A stretch of 7,921 bases of DNA from Thermoplasmata archaeon (GTDB lineage: Archaea > Thermoplasmatota > Thermoplasmata > UBA10834). Shown one piece after another: positions 1-5,744 of the stretch; positions within the stretch are counted from its first letter, which is position 1; each line of letters begins with the position of its first letter. The translations under genes were made by a program, and so were the position numbers. The DNA is taken from assembly GCA_013329135.1 (NCBI GenBank), contig DUKU01000029.1, positions 1 to 7,921 of the forward strand. Direction: 5' to 3'. The notes beneath the pieces were generated by a model, which saw nothing but the letters and a program-made list of their open reading frames with translations, had not been told where the DNA came from and ran no database searches.

Positions 1-594
1 CTCGAGCACGCCGCATTCGATCGCCCTGCTCCAGACGCTCTCGTCTATGCTGTACGGAGCGTCGACTGTGACGGGGATCGGGATGTTGTGCGCCTTGGCG
101 TACTCTATCTCCTCCTCCCTTGACATCTTCCAGTCCCTCGTGGGGGCCATGACCTTCATATCCGGCGCGAGTGCCATGATGGACACCTCGAACCTGACCT
201 GGTCGTTCCCCTTGCCAGTGCACCCGTGGGCGATCGTGTCCGCCCCGAGCCGCTTGGCCATCTCGACGAGCTTCGCGACCATGAGCGGCCGCGCTATCGC
301 GGTGCCGAGCGGATAGTTGCCCTCGTACAGGGCGTTGGCCTTGAGCGCAGGCAGGACGTACGCGTCTGCGAACTCCTTCTTCGCGTCAATGACCCACGCC
401 CGCGACGCCCCGATAGCCCTAGCCCTCCTCATCGCATCCTTGAGATCGTCAGTTTGACCGACATCGACGGTCACGGTGACGACATCGCAGCCGTGCATCT
501 GTTTCAGCCAGTGGATCGCCACTGACGTGTCCAGGCCGCCTGAGTATGCGAGGAGTATCTTCGGCTTCTCCTTCTTCTGATCAGAGCTTTCCAT
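1..594 (-). CDS. argG: Argininosuccinate synthase, N-terminal half (cut by window edge)
   Basis: Cytosolic enzyme of arginine biosynthesis: joins citrulline and aspartate using ATP to give argininosuccinate. The 198 residues visible include the PP-loop nucleotide motif AYSGGLDTS at residues 16-24, the YEGNYPLGTAIARPL segment at about 90-104 and GCTGKGNDQVRFE at 124-136, all hallmarks of the family. The reading frame is open to base 1, and the family is usually about 400 residues, so roughly the C-terminal half lies outside. The ATG at 594 is chosen because a GGAGG lies 10 bases upstream (605-609, minus strand) and the PP-loop follows after a short charged tail. It is transcribed divergently from the aIF1A operon. 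No frameshift or missing motif is seen. Identification is by motif recall, and it is secure. Confidence 0.96.
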   Translation of the reverse strand, partial: MESSDQKKEKPKILLAYSGGLDTSVAIHWLKQMHGCDVVTVTVDVGQTDDLKDAMRRARAIGASRAWVIDAKKEFADAYVLPALKANALYEGNYPLGTAIARPLMVAKLVEMAKRLGADTIAHGCTGKGNDQVRFEVSIMALAPDMKVMAPTRDWKMSREEEIEYAKAHNIPIPVTVDAPYSIDESVWSRAIECGVLE

Positions 595-604
595 GGAGTC
601 GTCG

Positions 605-638
605 CCTCCGTCCGTGTCATTCGAGGGTGTGTATATGG
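605..638 (-). promoter_or_regulatory. Candidate argG promoter and ribosome binding site
   Basis: Read on the minus strand, a TATA-like CCATATACAC lies at 638-629 and a GGAGG at 609-605, followed after 10 bases by the argG ATG. With the usual archaeal spacing of about 25 bases from box to transcript start, the leader would be only some 12-15 bases and the GGAGG would sit at its 5' end. Position and sequence only; no conservation data. Confidence 0.4.
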
Positions 639-662
639 GTGTGGTGACTCAGCGAAAACAGC

Positions 663-720
663 GTCGGGGGCATCGTGTCATATTCCCGACATCCGCGGGC
701 AGCCGAACCGTAGCCGCGGA
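663..720. repeat. Two adjacent short inverted repeats between divergent promoters
   Basis: GTCGGG at 663-668 pairs with CCCGAC at 685-690 (6 bp, 16-base spacer). Directly after it, TCCGCGG at 692-698 pairs with CCGCGGA at 714-720 (7 bp, 15-base spacer). An 8-base direct repeat, CCGACATC, is at 686-693 and again at 721-728. The block lies between the argG TATA-like box and the aIF1A promoter, so it is probably outside both transcripts and could be a protein-binding region. Short repeats like these also arise by chance in GC-rich DNA. Confidence 0.4.
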
Positions 721-730
721 CCGACATCAG

Positions 731-768
731 GGGTGTCTGGCATCCATGAATATCGATGTCCAGCACCC
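731..768. repeat. 13-pair imperfect dyad abutting the aIF1A TATA-like box
   Basis: Bases 731-735 (GGGTG) pair with 764-768 (CACCC), 737-740 (CTGG) with 760-763 (CCAG), and 741-744 (CATC) with 755-758 (GATG). A single unpaired T sits symmetrically in each arm (736 and 759), and a 10-base spacer separates the arms. The dyad ends one base before the TTAAGTA element, where the archaeal BRE would be. It could be an operator controlling TFB/TBP access, or a hairpin if transcribed. Confidence 0.5.
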
Positions 769-790
769 TTAAGTAGGCGCAGAATATTAC
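768..790 (+). promoter_or_regulatory. Candidate promoter of the aIF1A-RIO1-KH operon
   Basis: Two TATA-like elements are present: CTTAAGTAG at 768-776 and AGAATATTA at 781-789. The second is centred about 29 bases before the TTG at 814, matching the box-to-start distance seen for the pus10 gene (about 30) and so favouring a leaderless message from that TTG. The first would suit the in-frame TTG at 805 (about 33 bases). The sequence alone does not decide which is used. Confidence 0.45.
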
Positions 791-813
791 TTCTTAGCAA
801 CGGATTGAGTCAC

Positions 814-1170
814 TTGCCATTTCATCGAGGACGCCACCAGGAAGAGGAAGTCAAGCTAGGCCCGGACGGTCAGCCGGAGTTCGTCAGGGTTCGCCTGCCC
901 CGCAAGAAGGACGGGGAGATTTTCGGTATTGCAGACCAGCTTCTTGGCGCCTCTAGGATCAAGGTCATGTGCGCGGACGGGAAGTCGCGCATGGGCCGCA
1001 TCCCGGGCAAGATCAAGAAGCGCATGTGGATCAGGGAAGGCGACCTGGTCATCATTGCGCCGTGGGAGTTCCAGGACGAGAAGGCCAACATCATGTACAG
1101 GTACACGAAGACGCAGGCCATGTACCTGAGCAGGAAGAAGATGCTTCCCAAGTCGATAGACATATTCTGA
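814..1170 (+). CDS. eif1A: Archaeal translation initiation factor 1A (aIF1A)
   Basis: Small OB-fold factor that binds the ribosomal A site of the small subunit during initiation; orthologue of eukaryotic eIF1A and bacterial IF1. The 118-residue product shows the family signature through residues 22-105: FVRVRLPRKKDGEIFG, QLLGAS, the basic GRIPGKIKKRMWIREGD and the PWEFQDEKA segment, with a charged N-terminal tail. The start is uncertain. Homology begins well after the GTG at 733, no ATG is available, and the candidates are TTG at 814 (chosen) or TTG at 805. No good Shine-Dalgarno precedes either, which fits a leaderless message. It heads an operon; the next start lies 8 bases past its stop. 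The product is certain, the start only moderately so. Confidence 0.95.
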   Translation: MPFHRGRHQEEEVKLGPDGQPEFVRVRLPRKKDGEIFGIADQLLGASRIKVMCADGKSRMGRIPGKIKKRMWIREGDLVIIAPWEFQDEKANIMYRYTKTQAMYLSRKKMLPKSIDIF

Positions 1171-1178
1171 GGCGCAGG

Positions 1179-1970
1179 GTGTGGCCTTTGCCCTATGACA
1201 AGAAGAGCCAGGATTCGGAGAAGGCGCTCGAGCGCGTGATAGACTCCTGGAAGATGCGCAGGAAGGACGATGACGACAGGAAGTCGTACGACGAGGTCTT
1301 CAACAAGCAGAACCTGATGCGCATCTACAAGCTGATGTCCGACGGGGCCATGGACAAGTTCGACTTCACGATATCCACTGGCAAGGAGGGCAACGTCTTC
1401 AGGGCGAGCACTGTGAAGGGCGAGTTCGTGGCTGTGAAGATATTCAGGACATCGACCGCCACCTTCGGTGACATGTACAAATACGTCGCGGGCGACCAGC
1501 GGTTCTTCGGCGTCGGCGGTGGCAACCGGAAGAGGCTCATCATGGTCTGGGCCGAGAAGGAGTTCATGAACCTCGATGCGCTCCACAGGGCGGGCGTGCG
1601 AGTGCCTAGGCCCATCGCGCGCCACCAGAACATCATAGTAATGGAATACATAGGCGACGAGTCCGAACCCGCGAGGCAGCTGAGGAACGTCGCCCTCGAG
1701 GACCCGGAGAAGACTGCGAGGAAGATCTTGGACTATGTCGCCGTCGCGTACAGGAAAGCATCCCTCGTCCACAGCGATCTGAGCGAGTTCAACGTACTGA
1801 TGCTGGCTGGTGAGCCGGTCATCATCGATGTCGGGCAGGCGGTCCTCAAGGACCACCCGAACGCCCAGGAGTGGCTGAGGCGGGACGTCACGAACATCGT
1901 AAGGTACTTCAGAAAGAACGACGTAAAGCTAGACGTCGAGGCCGAGCTCAAGGAGATCACCAAGCCATGA
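1179..1970 (+). CDS. rio1: RIO1-type atypical serine kinase/ATPase
   Basis: Atypical kinase/ATPase that drives a late step of small ribosomal subunit maturation. The 263 residues match the usual archaeal Rio1 length (about 260). Visible motifs: RIO P-loop STGKEGNVF (66-74), the ATP-binding lysine in VAVKIF (K87), flexible-loop YVAGDQRFF (102-110), helix-C glutamate region WAEKEF (124-129), hinge VMEYIG (154-159), catalytic loop HSDLSEFN (D200, N205) and metal-binding IDVGQ (D217). All catalytic residues are present. The start is GTG at 1179, with GAGG at 1169-1172, overlapping the aIF1A stop, 6 bases upstream. The stop overlaps the next gene's ATG by four bases (ATGA), which suggests translational coupling to the Dim2-like KH protein, its expected partner in pre-40S assembly. 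Confidence 0.96.
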   Translation: MWPLPYDKKSQDSEKALERVIDSWKMRRKDDDDRKSYDEVFNKQNLMRIYKLMSDGAMDKFDFTISTGKEGNVFRASTVKGEFVAVKIFRTSTATFGDMYKYVAGDQRFFGVGGGNRKRLIMVWAEKEFMNLDALHRAGVRVPRPIARHQNIIVMEYIGDESEPARQLRNVALEDPEKTARKILDYVAVAYRKASLVHSDLSEFNVLMLAGEPVIIDVGQAVLKDHPNAQEWLRRDVTNIVRYFRKNDVKLDVEAELKEITKP

Positions 1971-2512
1971 CACAGTCAGTGAAGATACCGAAGGACCGCG
2001 TCGGGGTCCTCATAGGCAAGGGCGGGGAGACGAAGGACGCCCTCGAGCGGAGGACAGGCGTGCGTCTTCACATAGACTCCGAGGAGGGCGATGTCGACAT
2101 CGACCACTCTCACGCCCCCGACCCGGCGATGGCCCTGGCGGTCCAGGACGTCGTCGTGGCGATAGGCAGGGGATTCTCCGCGGAGAAGGCCATGATGCTC
2201 CTCAGCGAGGATATATTCCTCGAGGTCATGGACATCCGAGATTACGTGGGCAAGAAGCAGACCCATGTCGTCCGCATGAGGTCGAGGGTCATAGGCACGA
2301 AGGGCAAGACCCGCAGGATCTTCGAGGAGCTGGCGGGCGTGCACCTGTCCGTCCAGGGGACCACTGTCGCGATCATAGGCGACCTGCTGCAGATCGAGGT
2401 GGCCAAGCGGGGCCTGGACATGCTGCTGTCGGGGAGCGAGCACGCGGCCGTGTACAAGTTCCTGGAGGGCAGGCGTCCGGAGATCAAGATAGACGGTATG
2501 GGCTTCTCGTGA
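1967..2512 (+). CDS. dim2: Dim2/Pno1-like KH-domain RNA-binding protein
   Basis: Two-KH-domain RNA-binding protein of the archaeal Dim2 / eukaryotic Pno1 family, which binds near the 3' end of small-subunit rRNA during maturation. The 181 residues hold a first KH with IGKGG (GxxG loop at 17-20) and a second with IGTKGKTRR (GxxG at 110-113), followed by the diagnostic VQGTTVAIIG and the closing YKFLEGRR segment (about 163-170). The ATG at 1967 overlaps the RIO1 stop; GGAG at 1952-1955 is a moderately placed ribosome binding site. The order aIF1A-RIO1-Dim2 is a recurrent archaeal operon, and the adjacency to the kinase supports the role. KRR1-like is an alternative name for the same broad family. 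Confidence 0.93.
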   Translation: MTQSVKIPKDRVGVLIGKGGETKDALERRTGVRLHIDSEEGDVDIDHSHAPDPAMALAVQDVVVAIGRGFSAEKAMMLLSEDIFLEVMDIRDYVGKKQTHVVRMRSRVIGTKGKTRRIFEELAGVHLSVQGTTVAIIGDLLQIEVAKRGLDMLLSGSEHAAVYKFLEGRRPEIKIDGMGFS

Positions 2513-2524
2513 GCTCGGCTACGC

Positions 2525-2534
2525 TTGAAATATC
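2525..2534 (+). promoter_or_regulatory. Candidate TATA box of the unrecognised gene
   Basis: TTGAAATATC stands out in a GC-rich gap. Its centre is about 30 bases before the ATG at 2559, the same spacing as at pus10, so transcription would start at or next to the ATG. This argues for a separate leaderless transcript rather than readthrough from the KH gene only. Confidence 0.45.
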
Positions 2535-2558
2535 ACGGACTGCATTCATGTGTTTGAC

Positions 2559-3104
2559 ATGGCCGATGAGATCGTGAAGGCATTCGAGGCGGACATGGCG
2601 TCCATCCCAGTCGCGCGCGTGACCGGCGATAACGACAACGAGCGCGTCATGAAGCTGATGGCGCACATGTTCCTGCGCGTCTGGACCAGGTATGCGACGG
2701 AGACCGGGCAGAAGCTGACCATGACGCCTTTCCAGTTCTCCCTGGGCACGTACCACGGCCAGATGAACTGGGTCGTGAACGAGGCCCTGAACTTCAAGGA
2801 GCTGCCCCAGATAGCGCTGGGCGCGAAGTACGGCAGGACGCACTCGCTTGTGGCCGAGAGCTACAAGCAGAAGGAGGAAGAGCGTATCAGGCTGGTCTTC
2901 GCCCTCGAGGAGGAGGAGGTCAGGGGCAAGCCCTTGGCGGTGAACTATCTCCTCTACGACTCGCCGCTGAAGGGCTTCGGGTTCGACAAGGCGGCCGAGG
3001 CGCTCAAGGCGGCCATGCCTAAGTGGTTCGAGACGGTCGCGAGCAAGAGCGACGCTCCACTGTGGGATTTCTGCAGGGATAACCTCGAGTGCGTCGGCGT
3101 CTGA
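2559..3104 (+). CDS. Unrecognised soluble protein of 181 residues
   Basis: I do not recognise this family. The sequence has no signal peptide and no obvious membrane segment. It looks like a mixed, fairly helical cytosolic protein: acidic N-terminus, an aromatic-rich middle (FQFSLGTYHGQMNWV at about 65-79), a Lys/Glu-rich stretch (KQKEEERIRLVFALEEEEV, about 103-121) and a Trp/Cys-bearing tail (WDFCRDNLEC). Codon choice (AGG, CTC, GCC, GTC) matches its neighbours, so it looks native rather than recently acquired. The ATG at 2559 is preferred over the GTG at 2550 because a TATA-like box lies 30 bases upstream. It sits between two ribosome-related operons, all on the same strand, which hints at, but does not show, a role in translation or ribosome assembly. 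Confidence 0.8.
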   Translation: MADEIVKAFEADMASIPVARVTGDNDNERVMKLMAHMFLRVWTRYATETGQKLTMTPFQFSLGTYHGQMNWVVNEALNFKELPQIALGAKYGRTHSLVAESYKQKEEERIRLVFALEEEEVRGKPLAVNYLLYDSPLKGFGFDKAAEALKAAMPKWFETVASKSDAPLWDFCRDNLECVGV

Positions 3105-3131
3105 GCGGACATGACGGATTCGTCTGAGCGG
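3098..3131. repeat. 11-base direct repeat across the stop codon
   Basis: CGTCTGAGCGG occurs at 3098-3108 and again at 3121-3131, a period of 23 bases. The first copy contains the stop codon of the unrecognised gene (TGA 3102-3104); the second runs into a palindrome. It may be a small local duplication or a pair of binding sites. Confidence 0.5.
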
Positions 3132-3164
3132 TGCACCGCATGATTCCGACTTGTCTTCGTTCTC
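3128..3164 (+). terminator. Palindrome followed by a T-rich tract, weak terminator candidate
   Basis: GCGGTGCACCGC at 3128-3139 is a perfect 12-base palindrome that can also fold as a 4-bp stem with a TGCA loop. A pyrimidine-rich tract (CTTGTCTTCGTTCTCC, 3149-3164) follows. Its place just after the end of a gene suits a terminator, but archaeal termination mainly needs a clean T run, which is absent, so a symmetric protein-binding site is equally possible. The rest of the gap up to the pus10 promoter shows nothing I can name. Confidence 0.25.
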
Positions 3165-3262
3165 CGGACCCAACAGTCACTGCCTCAACTCCGTATCCTC
3201 GCTTCACGGAAAGGGCCGGCTGTTCACAATCCCCTCCTTGGATGCCCCTGAGCCCAGGAACA

Positions 3263-3272
3263 GCTAAATACT
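3263..3272 (+). promoter_or_regulatory. Candidate TATA box of the pus10 operon
   Basis: GCTAAATACT is centred about 30 bases before the pus10 ATG at 3297. No Shine-Dalgarno lies between them, consistent with a leaderless transcript for the first gene of the operon. Confidence 0.55.
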
Positions 3273-3296
3273 CCAGCAGCCTGCTTGACGCCAACG

Positions 3297-4526
3297 ATGT
3301 CCGAACGGCTCGATATCGCAGTGCGAGCGCTTCAGCGACCACTGTGTGACCATTGCCTAGGCAGGCTTTTCGCAAAGCTCTCCACAGGTATGACCAACAA
3401 TCAAAGGGGAGCTATCATCAGGGCCATCGCCGCCGACGCCCCTGGTGACCCCGGTAGCGCCGGGTGCGATGTGTGCAAGGGCCTGTTCGACGAGATCCCG
3501 AAGTTCGCGGACATCGCCGTCCGCTCGTCTGAGGGGTTCGAATTCTCGACGTTCCTCGTGGGCACGAAGGTCGACAGCGAACTCCTCGAGAAGGAGGAGC
3601 AGCTCTGGGCGGATGTCGGCGCCAAGGAGACGGAGACGCTCAAATCCGAGCTCAACCGGGAGATAGGGAAGCAGGTGGAGGCGAGGCTCCAGAAGCCGGT
3701 CGAGTTCACGAACCCTGACATGGTCTACCTTGTGGACACCAGGTTCGACAGGGTCGAGACGTCTGTCACCCCGCTGTTCGTCTACGGCAGGGACAGGAAG
3801 TTGTCCAGGGAGATACCTCAGACCCGGTGGCCGTGCAGGGACTGCAGGGGGAAGGGGTGTCCGAGGTGCGACGGCAAGGGCGTCATGTACGAGAAGAGCG
3901 TCCAGGACCTGACGGGCCCCGTCGTCATGCGCCACGCGGAGGGAGAGGAGGACTTCTTCCATGGCATGGGGCGGGAGGATATCGACGCCCGGATGCTGGG
4001 GAACGGCAGGCCGTTCGTGGTCGAGGTCAGGAAGCCCCGGAGGCGGACCTTGGACCTCGCGAAGGTGCAAGACGAGATCAACTCGTCGTCAGGCGGCCTC
4101 GTCGAGGTCGAGGGCCTGAGGCCCTCGAGCAGGACGGAGATGAGGGCCATCAAAGAGTCGACGCACCCGAAGACTTACAGGGTCAGAGTGCGCTTCCAGC
4201 AGGATTTCGACGACAGAAAGGTTAATGATATAGGTCGTGTATTGGCCGAAAACCCTATAAGTCAGCAGACTCCGAACAGGGTGTCGCACAGGCGTGCCGA
4301 CCTAGAGCGCATCAGGACGGTAAGGTCATTCAAGGTCGAGGCCGTCGAGGGACGCGAGGCGGTGTTCGTCGTAGAGGCGGACAGCGGCACGTACATCAAG
4401 GAGCTCATGCACGGGGACGGGGGGCGGACCAAGCCCAACGTCGCCGATATCGTGGGCGTGCCCTGCGAGGTGCTCTCGCTAGACGTTATATGGGTCGGAG
4501 ACCAAGGGGCGGAAGGACATGGTTAA
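3297..4526 (+). CDS. pus10: tRNA pseudouridine synthase Pus10
   Basis: Archaeal/eukaryotic pseudouridine synthase that makes pseudouridine 55, and in archaea often 54, in the tRNA T-loop. The product is 409 residues. The N-terminal accessory domain carries paired cysteines at 17/20 (CDHC) and 57/60 (CDVC), likely a zinc site. A second four-cysteine cluster, CRDCRGKGCPRC (180-191), lies at the edge of the catalytic domain. The catalytic motif GREDID at about 225-230 holds the active-site aspartate, and the conserved SGTYIKEL follows at about 364-371. The ATG at 3297 is preferred over the TTG at 3285 because of the upstream TATA spacing. The 3' end overlaps the eL21 start by 8 bases. One short stretch (4221-4262) has codon use unlike the rest; see the separate entry. 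Confidence 0.96.
   Translation: MSERLDIAVRALQRPLCDHCLGRLFAKLSTGMTNNQRGAIIRAIAADAPGDPGSAGCDVCKGLFDEIPKFADIAVRSSEGFEFSTFLVGTKVDSELLEKEEQLWADVGAKETETLKSELNREIGKQVEARLQKPVEFTNPDMVYLVDTRFDRVETSVTPLFVYGRDRKLSREIPQTRWPCRDCRGKGCPRCDGKGVMYEKSVQDLTGPVVMRHAEGEEDFFHGMGREDIDARMLGNGRPFVVEVRKPRRRTLDLAKVQDEINSSSGGLVEVEGLRPSSRTEMRAIKESTHPKTYRVRVRFQQDFDDRKVNDIGRVLAENPISQQTPNRVSHRRADLERIRTVRSFKVEAVEGREAVFVVEADSGTYIKELMHGDGGRTKPNVADIVGVPCEVLSLDVIWVGDQGAEGHG
4221..4262 (+). promoter_or_regulatory. AT-rich island inside pus10 with TATA-like element
   Basis: Across 14 codons the gene switches to AT-rich choices (GTT AAT GAT ATA GGT CGT GTA TTG, later CCT ATA AGT), while flanking codons favour GTC, AAC, GAC, GGC and AGG. 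At its end CCTATAAGT (4254-4262) resembles an archaeal TATA box, centred about 23 bases before an in-frame GTG at 4281. It could be an internal promoter for the eL21-rpo4-DUF655-ksgA genes, giving a leader of roughly 230 bases. Evidence is composition and motif only. Confidence 0.3.
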
Positions 4527-4809
4527 GGCTTCCAAAGGCTACAGGCGCAGGACGAGATACGTCATGCAGAAGCGTGCGCGAGACAAAGGTCTCTCTCCGA
4601 TCACGAAGGAGTTCCAGACGTTCGATGTCGGCGAGAAGGCATCGGTCACTGTGGACCCTAGCATACACAAGGGCCAGCCTCACATCAGGTTCCAGGGCAA
4701 GACCGGCACCGTCAAGGGCATGCAGGGGAGAGCCTACCTCCTGGACATCAAGGATGGCGACATGATGAAAGAGATCATAGTCCGGCCCCAGCACCTGAGG
4801 AAATCTTAA
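4519..4809 (+). CDS. rpl21e: Large-subunit ribosomal protein eL21
   Basis: Structural protein of the archaeal 50S subunit, absent from bacteria. The 96 residues match the family's usual length and motifs: basic N-terminus VKASKGYRRRTRY, the FDVGEKASVTVDPSIHKG segment (about 35-52) and the SH3-like GKTGTVKGMQGRAYLL (about 60-75), closing with VRPQHL. The ATG at 4519 overlaps the end of pus10 by 8 bases, with the purine-rich AAGGGGCGGAAGG just upstream, so coupled translation is likely. Next comes rpo4, 31 bases downstream; the order eL21-Rpo4-DUF655-KsgA is a well-known archaeal arrangement. Confidence 0.97.
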   Translation: MVKASKGYRRRTRYVMQKRARDKGLSPITKEFQTFDVGEKASVTVDPSIHKGQPHIRFQGKTGTVKGMQGRAYLLDIKDGDMMKEIIVRPQHLRKS

Positions 4810-4811
4810 TT
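4801..4811 (+). promoter_or_regulatory. Possible internal TATA-like element before rpo4
   Basis: AAATCTTAATT overlaps the eL21 stop codon and is centred about 35 bases before the rpo4 ATG, which has no Shine-Dalgarno of its own. It may let rpo4 be transcribed separately as a near-leaderless message. Weak, because the spacing is a little long and the motif imperfect. Confidence 0.25.
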
Positions 4812-4840
4812 GGCCGACAGACACTGGCTGGTGTTTCTCC

Positions 4841-5161
4841 ATGGAAGATAAGAAGATAGCCACGCTTGCGGAGGTCAAGGAGATACTGCTCGAGAGACAG
4901 GAGCAGGGCGAGCTGACGGCAGAGCAGAAGCTGGCGCTCGAGCACAGTCAGAAGTTCGCCAGGACCGATTCGAAGAAGGCCAAGAAGCTCGTGAAGGAGC
5001 TCGTCGAGCTCGGCTTCGTCTCGGAGCTGAACGCCGTCAAGATAGCCGACATCATGCCTGACCACGCCGATGACATACGTGCTCTGTTCGCCAAGGAGAG
5101 AGCCACCTTGGACAAGAAGGACGTCGAAAAGATACTTAGCGTTGTAGGGAAGTATCTCTGA
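4841..5161 (+). CDS. rpoF: DNA-directed RNA polymerase subunit Rpo4 (RpoF)
   Basis: Archaeal homologue of eukaryotic Rpb4; pairs with Rpo7 to form the stalk of RNA polymerase, which aids DNA melting and binds emerging RNA. The 106-residue length is typical. The sequence is almost all helix: an N-terminal Rpo7-contact segment (ATLAEVKEILLERQ, about 7-20), then an HRDC-like helical core with YL-type ending (AKKLVKELVELGFV, about 47-60, and IADIMPDHADDIRALF, about 68-83). The ATG at 4841 lies 31 bases after eL21 and lacks a clear Shine-Dalgarno. Identification rests on the sequence pattern plus the conserved position between eL21 and DUF655. Confidence 0.93.
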   Translation: MEDKKIATLAEVKEILLERQEQGELTAEQKLALEHSQKFARTDSKKAKKLVKELVELGFVSELNAVKIADIMPDHADDIRALFAKERATLDKKDVEKILSVVGKYL

Positions 5162-5182
5162 CGCTTCGCGGGGGGATTGTCG

Positions 5183-5731
5183 TTGGAGGACTACGCAAGA
5201 ATATTAGATTATCTACCCCAGGGGCTCCCAGATGACAGGAAGTTCAAGCGGGAGCCGATAGCCTATGCGCTTGGGGACGACCAGTTCAAGCTTTTCGAGC
5301 TTGTGCCGAAGTCCGACATCAACCTCGCCGTTGGCGACAAGGTCTACATAGGCAAGGACCTGAACCTGAGGCAGGAGATACTCCATGTCAAGAGGCGCAT
5401 AAGCTATAACGAGCTCACCAACGCATCCCAGAGCGAGCTCCCGTTCGTGGTCATGGACCTCATAAGGGCCCACGAGGAGCGGTTCGTCAGGTTCTTCAAC
5501 GAGTCGCAGGCCATCACGACCAGGTTCCACATGCTGGAGCTGCTCCCAGGGCTGGGCAAGAAGACCATGTGGAGCATCATCGAGGAGAGGAAGAAGGGCC
5601 CGTTCAAGTCACTCAAGGACGTCGAGGACAGGGTCCCGATGGCGCATCAGGTCGAAAAGCTCCTCGCGAAGAGGATCGAGGAGGAGCTCTCCAACCCGAC
5701 CGAGAAGTACCACCTATTCGTCATGAGGTGA
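5183..5731 (+). CDS. DUF655 family protein (helix-hairpin-helix RNA/DNA-binding)
   Basis: Member of the archaeal DUF655 family, consistently encoded between rpo4 and ksgA; no biochemical role is known to me. About 182 residues. The N-terminal DYLPQGLPDD motif and the GDKVYIGK segment (about 51-58) suggest an OB-like fold. The C-terminal half holds a helix-hairpin-helix, LLPGLGKKTMWSIIEER (about 120-136), a nucleic-acid backbone-binding motif. No ATG is available. TTG at 5183 is chosen because a G-rich tract (5170-5176) lies about 7 bases upstream; TTG at 5177, two codons earlier, is nearly as likely but crowds that tract. The gap to rpo4 is about 21 bases. Context suggests work alongside KsgA in ribosome assembly; this is inference. 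Confidence 0.92.
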   Translation: MEDYARILDYLPQGLPDDRKFKREPIAYALGDDQFKLFELVPKSDINLAVGDKVYIGKDLNLRQEILHVKRRISYNELTNASQSELPFVVMDLIRAHEERFVRFFNESQAITTRFHMLELLPGLGKKTMWSIIEERKKGPFKSLKDVEDRVPMAHQVEKLLAKRIEEELSNPTEKYHLFVMR

Positions 5732-5744
5732 GGCCGGGCAGGAC

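Noticed and set aside
733..813. Upstream GTG start that would extend aIF1A by 27 residues
   Set aside because: The extension is unlike any aIF1A N-terminus and would run through the dyad and both TATA-like elements.
870..1856. Long open frame of 328 codons on the minus strand opposite aIF1A and RIO1
   Set aside because: It is antisense to two secure genes, has a low-complexity Leu/Val/His/Arg-rich composition typical of mirror frames in GC-rich DNA, and shows no family motif.
3105..3160. Possible C/D box guide RNA (ATGACGG and ATGATT near CTGA)
   Set aside because: The C-box matches are poor, spacing is wrong, and the CTGA copies come from the 11-base direct repeat.
3131..3349. Small open frame of 72 codons in the gap before pus10
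   Set aside because: It overlaps the pus10 promoter and start, is rich in Ser/Pro/Arg, and has no ribosome binding site or recognisable motif.
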